A stretch of 64,000 nucleotides of DNA. Source: Paraspadella gotoi. Its lineage: Eukaryota; Chaetognatha. The DNA lies in assembly GCA_051294375.1 (NCBI GenBank), contig CM119267.1:4633885-4697884 (forward strand). Reading direction: 5' to 3'. Each line of letters starts with the position of its first letter. Position 1 is the first letter of the stretch. This document shows, piece by piece, positions 55,614 to 64,000 of this stretch. The position numbers and the translations under genes were made by a program. The notes below the pieces were generated by a model. The model worked only from the letters and a program-made list of their open reading frames with translations, did no database searches and had not been told where the DNA came from.

Positions 55614-57845
55614 ATGTCTCACGGAGGGACCGAACTAGAGCCTTACTTCGTCAAGGCGCTAAAATTGCTTCAGTCGCGGACCAAGGAGTCCACGAACCAA
55701 TTGAAGGCAATGTTGGATGACGTAATCGCTCAACGGAAGGGACTCAAGCCCAGGTTTATCAACGGTTGTTTGTTCTTTTATGTAGCAGCGAATGTTCACT
55801 CTATATCTTTTTTCTCTTCAGCAAAGAAAAGTCGAGTTCGGTCGAGTCCGGGACGCGAGACAAGAGCGACGCCGAGCGCAAGTCGCGCCGAGACTCTGAA
55901 TCCGGCGGCGACAATCCCGTCGTCATCTCGTCGTCGTCGTCGTCCTCCTGCTCTTCGTCCTCTTCGTCTAAATCGTCGACGGCGAAAAATTCGGATCATC
56001 GGAAGTCGGAAGCCGGCGAGAAGCGATCCGCCAAATTCGACGATGCGCTCGTCGATTTCGCCAAAAAGCCAAAGCTGTGCGGTGAGAGAAGGCGGAAGGG
56101 TTGGAGTATTCTATAAATATATTAAATATAATACTAAATCAATCTTTTATCATTTTTTCCCCTCTCCTCTCTCCAGATTCCGATCACGGCTCCTCCAAGT
56201 CCGATTCGTCCGAAGATCCCCAAGGACTTAAGACGAAAAAGAAGAAACACAAATCGGACCATCATCATCATCACCATCATCATCACCACGCGAACCACAA
56301 GAAAAAGTCGAAGAAGAACAAGCATCATCGAAAGGACGGCGGGAAGGAGAAATCCGACGAGGAGAGAAGCGAGCGTCTTTCCTCCGTCGAACTCCCACCC
56401 TCCGTCGAGGTCAACGAGGTGAGTGAAGGGAACCCAGTTTCCTTTTCAAGGTAAGTCAATTTCAATCTTGATCGAGAGAGTTCGGTGTCGACAGGTCGAA
56501 GAAAAGTTTATCAGCGGAGAAGATAGCGACGGCGATGGATCCACTTACAATAGCGAAAGCGAAGGAACTGGAGGAGGTGAGTAAATATCTTCTTTTTTTT
56601 TTTCCCACCCGGAAACTTTCTTTCTTCCTCGAGAGAGACTATCCCTAAGCGCCTTATTTGTGATTCCATCGCCAGGTTTAAGCGCGAGCGGCGGAAGCAG
56701 CGGTGTGGCCGACATCGACGCTTTCGCCGATTCGCTGGGAGTATCCTGCGTCACGTGCAAATCCTTCGACGTACAAACTGGCAATCAGTTGGTCGAGTGC
56801 CAGGATTGCCGCAGTCTCTACCATCAAGAGTGTCATCGGTCAGTCGTCGTTTTTTCTGTTGATAAGTATTAGATGAATAACAATATTTTTCTTTACGTAT
56901 TTTTTTTAATTAGACCCAAAATTAGCGACGACGATGTGAACGATCCTCGACACGTTTGGTACTGCAGTCGATGCAAGAAAAACATGAAAAAGATGGTCAG
57001 GATTTTATAAATATGTTTTTACATACTTTTTTTTACATACTTAAGACTTAAAACAATTTTCGTTCCGCGATCGACTCCAGGCCAACGAACCGCGACCTCT
57101 CGTCCCCATTTCCCCAAAGACGACGACGTCAACGACGCCGACGACAAATTCGAACAACGAGAAGTCGACGTCAGCCCCTTCCCCCGGTGCCAACGCGCCC
57201 CCGAGACTCACCTTCACTTTCACATCTACCCCCTCTGGTGAATTTTGGTTCGGTGTTTTCGCTTCCAAGTTTTACCTCGCTTTTCCACCATTTCTATCTC
57301 GCTTTTTAGGGAGTATGACGATGACCCCGTCTGCCCACCACGTGACCACCGGCGTCGCTGGAGATCACGCCTCTTCTTCGACGACCATCAGCTCCGATGC
57401 ACCTCTCAAGTCGCCCGCCAAGACCCGTGGCGCCGCCAGTGTGGAGAGTAAGTGGCGCCACCAGGCGGCGCCCACGAGCGCGACCTCTACGGCGCTTAGC
57501 GGATTGGCCAGTCTCGCCGCCAATCTGAACAAGGGCGGCGCCACTGTCGCGACGGCGTCCTCATCCTCCGCCGCGACTTCCTCGACGCCGTCCAACATCT
57601 GGGGAGCCTTTTCCTCCTCCTCCTCCTCCTCTTCCTCTTCGACTAATGCTTCGAACGGTGGGACTTCCGCCGCCAACGCCGCCACGGTCGCCACCTCCGC
57701 CTCCCAATCGGGCACGACTTCGCAGGCTTCGGGCTTGGCGGGTCTCGCCGCCAACCACGCCGCCAATCGCCGGTTGCAGGACATGAAGAAACGCGCCGCT
57801 GCCAAGACTCAGCCGCAATCCAAGAAAAACGAGGGGCGGAAGTGA
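55614..57845 (+). CDS. INTS12: Integrator complex subunit 12 (PHD finger protein)
   Basis: Subunit of the nuclear Integrator complex that processes snRNA 3' ends and attenuates Pol II. It has 553 residues and eight exons: 55614-55753, 55822-56081, 56177-56418, 56495-56576, 56676-56838, 56914-56995, 57081-57237 and 57310-57845. The conserved N-terminal microdomain (LEPYFVKALKLLQSRTKEST) is the part known to suffice for INTS1 binding in flies. The PHD finger (CVTCKSFDVQTGNQLVECQD, then CRSLYHQECHR and HVWYCSRCKKNM) has the C4HC3 pattern and the GNQLVECQ block of INTS12. Between them lie Ser-rich segments, a KKPKL nuclear signal and a 10-His run. The C-terminal third is Ser/Ala-rich and ends in a basic stretch (RRLQDMKKRAAAKTQ), as in other INTS12 proteins. 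Confidence 0.95.
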
Positions 57846-57880
57846 AGAGAGAGAGAGAGAGAGAGATATATATATATATG
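57846..57880. repeat. (GA)n-(TA)n compound microsatellite
   Basis: Begins right after the INTS12 stop codon, in its 3' UTR. Confidence 0.9.
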
Positions 57881-58274
57881 AATTCTTTCAGCCCCATTTG
57901 GACTTACATCAATTTTTACTCTGTCGGATCCTCGTTTTTTCATTCTCACTTTTTTATCTGACCACGCATAATTTTTAACGTTTATCGATGTACTCTTTTA
58001 TGGAGTTTTCGTTGGTTGCTAACGAAAGTAAAGTCGGTGTAATTTTATGATTTAAAAAAAACCCAGAGATTATTATTTTTAAAAATCTCACCCACACTAC
58101 GTGGATTAAAAACCCGACCTTCGTAGTCGTGTGGACCCTTTCTAGCTTTTTTCCTCCCTTCTCGAACGTATCTGTGATTTATTTAACTCTACACACAGTC
58201 AATTCGAATTATGTGTGAGAAATGATCGTTACGCGCCGGTCCATCCGTTTACGAGACTATGCGCCTTTTAAACT

Positions 58275-61200
58275 ATGGCCGATGACGCCGGACTCAAGCA
58301 GATGATCAACAATTTACGCAGCACCGAACTTCAGTTGTTGTTAGGTGCGTAAATTCGTCTGTTAATCGGAATAGTTCTCCTTTACGACTTTTCTTAGATT
58401 AGCGAAAAAAAAAAAAGAAAAACATTTTGTTTACTTTTTAAATGCCATTATTCTTGATTATCATCGCAACTCGCAAAATCGTAATCCATTCTCCGCCATA
58501 AGAATTCGCCGGAAAACGCAAAACGGGGTCCAAGTCGGACCTTTTGCAAAGAGCGCTCGTCCTTTCGAGAAACTCCACCGCCGAAGTGAAACAAAAAGTG
58601 GTAGAGCTCTTCAAGTCGCGAGTCCGAAGTCGAGAATCCCCCAAGACGTAAGACCGCCACTTTCGAGGGACTTGATACATATTGTTCCCTTTTCTCCATC
58701 GTTTCGTTTTCCCTCCCGGTTCTGCGTTTTCCTCCACGGAACGTCAGCGTTTCTTCGTCCAAGGAGAATCCCCAAACTTCGGCCGGTAACTTGGCTCCAC
58801 GCCCAAGCACCACGAATATGGATAACATGGGTAAAAGTCGCACTCTCTCTCTCGGGTTTTTTTTCTTTTTCTCTCCAAATTATTTCTCCGTCTTTCCTTC
58901 AGCGAGATTTCTCTCCTCTCTTCTTTGAAGGTTACGGATCGAGAATGTCCTCTTCCTCCCGTTCGTCGTCTTCGTCGCGATCGTCGCGACCGGATTCGTC
59001 GTACGCTTCGTCCCGGGCCGCCGCGTCGTCGTCGTCGTCGCGGCAGACTTATATCAATCCCGCGGCGCCCCATTCCAATTCCTACGTCGTCGATCCGAAG
59101 CACTACGACTCGCTCAAGGCCGGACTGTTAAGGTGGACAGTTGTGTTCTCTTTTGCCTTTTGGGGGCTCCTTTTCTGTCAATTAATTAATTAATATTTTA
59201 GAAATTTTAATTTAATTTTTAATTTCATGAAATCATTCGTATGTGAATTCAGTACAATAAACAATCCTCACCCGAGCGTCAAGATGCGACGCCTTCCTTT
59301 CTACGATCACCTGGGGGAACTTCTTAAACCCACGCCGCTGCTCGCGAAAGGCCAGACGAGAATTCAGGACGACAAGGGAGTAAAGAAGCAGATCTCCGAG
59401 ACATACTTCATCTTCAACTTGACCACCCAACAAGCTCAAGTGAAAAAAAGAGAAAAAAAAATAACGATTATTAAACTATGGTTATTACATTTTTTTTTAT
59501 CGTTTCCAGGAAATTGCTATGTCTCGTGATCTGCGACCCGCGGCCAAGATGGAATACACCGTCCAAGTACAAATGCGATTTTGTCTGGCCGACAGTTCGC
59601 AGGAGCAGGACGACAACTTTCCCAACTCCATCGCCGTCAGAGTCAACGGCAAAATGGCTCCTCTTCCGGTAAAGATAAAAGGGACAGCTTTTAGAGAATG
59701 AATTTTTTTTTTTTGCTTCACCGAAGCTCATGGTTCCGATTTATTTATGTCGAGATTTGCTGGACTCTCATCGTTCTACTCTAGATAATTCTATAAATTG
59801 ATCGCTTTTATTTTCCCCACTATTTTTTCCCTAGAACCCGATTCCCAGTAATCGACCCGGAGTGGAACCGAAGAGACCCTCTCGCCCCGTTAGCATCACT
59901 CCATTGGTTCGACTCTCGCCGACGGTGCCCAACCGGATCGACGTCAGCTGGGTATGTCTTTCTCATTCTACTTTTTAACTCGCGGGACAGATAACCACGT
60001 TGGGTCTCCGTCAGGCCGCCGAATCGGGAAAGACGCACTGCATCAAGGTGGACTTGGTGAAGCGCGTTACCTCCGAGACTCTCATGGAACGACTGAGAGC
60101 CAAAGGCGCCAGTCATCCTGACCACACCCGCACCATGATCCAGAAGAAGATGTCGAGTGACAACGACAACGATATCGCCCTCGACACCCTCAAAGTATCG
60201 ATTCAGGTTAGAGGGTTTCTCTCTATTTTTTACTCAATAATTCCAAATCGGACCGTCTATGTAGTATATTGGTAAAAATTGTCTTCTGTCCGGTGATTTT
60301 TCTACTGCATACCGCGCTTATTTCATCTTTTTTTTCCCTCGTTCCCCCTTTTCCTCTTTTTTCAGTGCCCTCTCTCAAGAGTGCGCATCCAAATACCCTG
60401 TCGGCCCACGACCTGCTCCCACGTTCAGTGCTTCGACGCGATGATCTTCCTCCAGATGAACGAGAGAAAAGCGACGTGGGTCTGTCCCGTCTGCGACAAA
60501 TCCGCCCATTTCGACGTTCTCGCCATAGACGGGTCGGTTATTTGAAGGGGGGGGAGGCGGCCAAAAACAAAACACTAACTTTACCTTCATTTCCCCTCCT
60601 CCCTCTTCTTCTTTTCCAAAGGTATTTCGCCGAGGTAGTGAATTCAGCGGCTCTTGACGTAACCGACATTTGTTTATCCGAAGACGGGAGTTGGGAGCCC
60701 GTGAAGATGGGATCGAAGAAAGACAGCCACAAGTATGACTCGGTCGTGGGTTCACCCCCATGAAATATTGACTTTTCTGATAATCTCGTTCATGGATCAC
60801 TCTTGTGTATCAGGAACAACGACTCAAACGCGGTCGCCAAGCCAAGTTCTAGTCGGTCGTCTCCCGTCGTTACATCGACCTCGAGCGCGGCGACGACTAA
60901 CGGCGGGTCCCATCTTACAAACGGAGCCGAACCGGGTAAAGAGAACTCAAATGGACCCGAATTGTGTTGCCTCGTCTGGATTTAATTTCTCTTTTTTCTC
61001 TCTCTAATTAGCGGCCGGAACCAAGCGAAAAGTCGTCGCCGTCGATTTGACTCTCTCGGACTCTGACGACGACGACGACAATTCCGCTTCGAGACCGCCT
61101 CCCGCCAAACGGCCCGCCCACTCCGGCAGCCAGTCGTCCGTGGGTCATTCCGCCGCCCACTCTATCAACCACCCTATCTCTCACTCCAGCAGCCACGCCG

Positions 61201-61881
61201 CCTCCCACAGCTCATCGACGCGGCTTGCAACGGGAACTTCCTCGCAAGACCGACTCGTGAGCGCCTCGGCAGCGTCGGCGATGCCAATCATGTCCTCCGC
61301 GCAGCAGCACCAGCAGATGCACGGGGTACCTTATCCGGTTTCCGGTCCCACGCCAGTCGCCCTCACGGCCAACCAAACTGTGCAGCATTACATACCAGGT
61401 TAATGGCCTCAATAGCGAGATATAACTTTTTTTAATTTTATCTTAAATTTATTTTTCTCTTTACAAAGGTATGCCCATCGGGTACCCTTATGGATCTCCC
61501 TCGGGACCGTCCGTCGCGATATCGACCAGCGCCTCCAACATGCCAGGCTCTGGTTTTCCCATAAATTACGGGATTCCATCTCAAAATCCCAACTGCCTAG
61601 ACTTATCGTCATACCCTGCCAACGTGCTTGATTATTTGAGCAGTCATCCGTGAGTTTAGGGGGGGTGGGGGAAATCGTAGGTCGTGGTACTTGACTAACA
61701 TAGTTATAGTTTATAGCAAACCAATGATGAAGGTGAATGACTAATGTATGATCGTCGTTCTCGCCCCAATCCATTCGGTTTCAGTCGCAGCGGAAAATCG
61801 GCGGCGGATTTGGCGTCGCAGCGAAGTCGCGGCTCCGGCGCGCCGAACGCGGCGCCGCCGGACGTCGTCACCCTGGATTGA
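58275..61881 (+). CDS. PIAS-family SUMO E3 ligase
   Basis: Nuclear SUMO E3 ligase of 739 residues. Fourteen exons join in phase: 58275-58344, 58503-58647, 58748-58830, 58931-59132, 59253-59439, 59510-59668, 59835-59951, 60015-60206, 60366-60532, 60622-60732, 60814-60935, 61012-61398, 61469-61649 and 61785-61881. The N-terminal SAP domain includes [20 protein letters not shown]. The PINIT region includes [18 protein letters not shown] and [20 protein letters not shown]. The SP-RING is [20 protein letters not shown] then [14 protein letters not shown] and [13 protein letters not shown]-interaction motif with an acidic tail ([16 protein letters not shown]) follows. The end, PDVVTLD, matches the conserved PIAS C-terminus (DIISLD in human members). 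The acceptor of exon 60015 could instead be at 59991, adding eight residues in frame. The stop is TGA in the context TGACTAG. Confidence 0.95.
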
Positions 61882-62516
61882 CTAGACAGACGCGCAAGCG
61901 GCGGCTCGACTGGTTCTCGGGAGCAGACGCCGGCTCTCCCCGGCGGCGTTTATGACGGAAAGGCGATCTCGACGACGACCACCACTTCGACAACGATGGC
62001 CACCTTGACGGTTAATTCCACTACCACTACGACGTTTACTTCGACGACGACGACGACACCCACTACGATGACCACGAAAGAAACTACCTCGGTGCCCCAA
62101 ACAACTACGACAACCACCTCTTCCATCTCCTCATCGACTACAACGAAAATGGCAAAAACGAAAACCTCTAAAAAAGTCAAGTCGAGCAAAAGAATCGCCA
62201 AACCGACTGAAACTAAAAACGCCACTCAAAAGCGAGATCGACGGAGAGGAACGGTAGAACCCAAACCCTCTGCTTCTCCACCAGCCAGTCACGCCGGGTA
62301 AGAGAAATTTAGCTTGGAAGATGAGATTCGTCCGATTTTTTTAACGCTGTCATTTCGATCGAATTTTCAAGGGCTGCATCAGGGTCTCTGTCGAACCCAA
62401 GACGACAGAGGCAATCGTCCCTGGTGGCCCAATCAAAAATCAAAACCTTGCTACGCGACGACCCGGTAATCGACGATGACAGCGAGGACGACGACGACGA
62501 CGACCCAAAAATGTGA
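61882..62516 (+). CDS. candidate stop-codon readthrough extension of PIAS
   Basis: The PIAS TGA (61879-61881) is followed directly by CTAG, the best known animal readthrough context. The same frame stays open to 62297 (Ser/Thr-rich, then KTKTSKKVKSSKRIAKP). It splices with a good donor (GG|GTAAGA at 62298) in phase to an acceptor at 62371 and ends at TGA 62514-62516 with RDDPVIDDDSEDDDDDDPKM. The 186-residue extension ends in a VIDDDSEDDDD string that resembles a SUMO-interaction motif. A poly(A) signal comes only at 62632. Without readthrough this would be a 3' UTR with an intron more than 400 nt past the stop. An alternatively spliced C-terminus is the main rival explanation. Confidence 0.5.
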
Positions 62517-62631
62517 AGACGGCTTATTGACCAATCTGTGTTATTGTTAGGCATAAAACTCCACTAGTCCATGAATTGGAACTATCGATCCTTATGTCGC
62601 GGACTGCTTGTATCATTTAAAAACATTGCCT

Positions 62632-62637
62632 AATAAA
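62632..62637 (+). terminator. poly(A) signal, likely of PIAS
   Basis: AATAAA 116 bases after the end of the candidate extension. Confidence 0.5.
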
Positions 62638-63388
62638 TTGGATGAATTTTCTTCGTTTTGTCTCGTTCTTTTCTTGTTTCCCCCCTCTGCCGCCCCCTCC
62701 CCCTTCTTTATCCATCTCTTCTCCCACTCTCCCCACTCATCGTTTGCTCCGTAGAGTTGAGTTCCCAGTCTCGATATCCGCTCGTTGCCGAGAGTTTGTT
62801 TCGCGAGCGTTCCCATTCGTTTCCTTTTGGTGCTGCGATTTGTGGAAAGCGATCAAAAGAAGTTACTAGTTACTTTTTTTTTTAGTAACAACTATTTGTC
62901 GAACAGATGGTGACAGCAACGTATACCACTAAAACCTTCGTTTTAGCTAATAATGGTGGAGCGGGGAGAACCCACCCCTCCGGCCCTCGGTTTCGTAATT
63001 AACGACGTTGACAGTATACTTCCCGTTATTATTTTTGGGTTTCATCCACTCGCTTATTATTATTATCATTGATTTAACTATCATTTTGTTTTTAAGCAAG
63101 TTACGTGTATCTAGAAAAAAAAAACACTTTAGTTTCGATTTACTATGCGTTTTTCTTTTAAAATATGTTTGTCCAGAAGAGGGCTTCTGGGATTCCGTTT
63201 AGCAGTTATGAAGTGAAATCCCTGGATTTTGAATCACTGATTGTTAAAGTGCCATCTGGAATATCATCTTTCTCGCTCTAATTGCTTTTCAGATGTAACG
63301 GAACTTCTCGCAGCCATGAATTTTTCATGACTAAAAGTCATTAAGAAAAAAAGGAAAAACATGAAACTTTAAGTTACAACAATGAACC
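62638..63388. other. intergenic region and Smoothened leader
   Basis: No coding feature supported. A CT/CCC-rich patch lies at 62680-62750. The rest is AT-rich. Confidence 0.5.
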
Positions 63389-63917
63389 ATGGCAACTCGA
63401 ACAATGTTCCTCGTTTTAATTGTTTGCCATGTTTTTCTAGTCGACTCATTCAGTGCCTCTCCGTCTCGTTCGACCAACGGTGACATATCGCGGAAAATAA
63501 AAAAGCCTAAGGTAAGGACTTATCAGTTCTCGAGAGAGGAGATGTATTTCACTTACTAATTCGGATGGATGGGTTTTGCGACCGATCCCCCCTAAGTTGA
63601 CCATTCAGTCGAGTTCCTCTTCCCCTTATTTTTTCCTTCAGATTTACGACAACTTCCGCACTTGCGTTGAGACTTCGAAATGCGAAAAGCTGTCGCCAGC
63701 AAAATGTTTCGGATCTCCGCTCAAGTACACCCACACGGCAGTCGGCAAATTTGTGCCGACAAGCGAGGCCGAATGGGGCGCCGCCTCGCAGGACGAGGCC
63801 CACGAAAAGCTCAAGAAATGGGCCAAGCATTTGAAACCCTTTCCCGCTTGCTGGAAGAAAGTGCAGCCTTTCCTCTGCGCCATGTATCTACCTCCTTGCG
63901 TCAACGATACTGTGCAG
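63389..63917 (+). CDS. SMO: Smoothened, N-terminal exons (gene runs off the right edge)
   Basis: Seven-pass Frizzled-class receptor that transduces Hedgehog signals. Two coding exons are in view, 63389-63511 and 63642-63917 (133 residues), followed by a donor (CAG|GTAAAC). The start MATRTMFLVLIVCHVFLVDS is a signal peptide. An upstream overlapping ATG at 63382 leads to a short out-of-frame peptide. Exon 2 is the start of the cysteine-rich domain: TCVETSKCEKLSPAKCFGSP, SQDEAHEKLKKWAKHLK and CWKKVQPFLCAMYLPPCVND. The CWxxVQPxLCAxYxPxCxND pattern matches Smoothened rather than Frizzled (CxxQLRFFLCSxYxPMC). The membrane domains lie outside the window. Confidence 0.9.
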
Positions 63918-64000
63918 GTAAACCGTAAAGGAAACGCTTTCCTAGAAAGCTTCAAGTCGAAACAAATTTAGCAATATATGATCGATTGAGCCGAGACTTA

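Noticed and set aside
57365-57805. Ala/Glu-rich minus-strand frame opposite the INTS12 C-terminus
   Set aside because: Shadow of the Ser/Ala/Thr-coding strand; the plus strand is the conserved INTS12 tail.
1-64000. CRISPR arrays, bacterial operons, phage or viral genes
   Set aside because: All genes are intron-bearing animal genes; no spaced palindromic arrays, Shine-Dalgarno-led operons, or viral polymerase or capsid frames were seen.

Overview
This is a compact animal nuclear genome window with about fifteen protein genes, nearly all broken by short GT-AG introns and read on the plus strand. A metazoan source is clear from Smoothened, a PAR-type bZIP factor, PIAS, SPOP, INTS12, axonemal dynein DNAH10 and a Ki-67 relative. 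The standard genetic code, a ciliary dynein and an invertebrate-like gene density fit a non-vertebrate animal. I cannot fix the phylum from sequence alone. Coding exons are GC-rich, and introns and spacers are AT-rich with many CT, GA and trinucleotide runs.

Layout: 1-20205 is the 3' part of DNAH10 (19 exons in view; the gene starts left of the window). Two minus-strand genes sit inside its introns. One is an unrecognised Tyr/Gly/Pro-rich, Ala-rich coiled-coil protein (1193-3849, with a TATA box at 4354-4361). The other is an intronless Ki-67-like protein (13602-17927) with an FHA domain and about 25 short repeats. A hammerhead-ribozyme-like motif lies near 18.57 kb in the same intron as the Ki-67-like gene. 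Next come a PAR bZIP factor (21299-26622, whose first intron holds a TTAA-flanked inverted-repeat element), intronless CRYZL1 (28319-29428), SLC35F5 (30901-33282), RPS7 (34356-35204) and SPOP (36547-38370). They are followed by an intronless kinase-less BUBR1/Mad3-type checkpoint protein (40499-41815), mitochondrial LONP1 (41995-46386), a membrane torsin-like AAA protein (46648-48665) and LUC7L3 (48997-52434). The last part holds an AT-hook acidic nuclear protein (52772-54683), INTS12 (55614-57845), PIAS (58275-61881, with a possible readthrough extension to 62516) and the first two coding exons of Smoothened (63389-63917, running off the right edge).

The genes are mostly housekeeping and regulatory and do not form one pathway. 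There are loose themes: mitosis (Ki-67-like, BUBR1), nuclear RNA processing (LUC7L3, INTS12), ubiquitin/SUMO ligation (SPOP, PIAS) and Hedgehog signalling (Smoothened; SPOP is a known regulator of Gli in other animals). Neighbours are tightly packed, for example 179 bp between BUBR1 and LONP1.

The strongest unusual signals are these: the PIAS stop codon in a TGA-CTAG readthrough context followed by about 186 in-frame codons that cross a phase-matched intron; the Ki-67-like repeat array with alternating NTP/KTP units; the kinase-less MadBub protein with two KEN boxes, ABBA-like motifs and a GLEBS motif; the hammerhead-like motif; the orphan nested gene; and three GC-AG introns that share the same donor.
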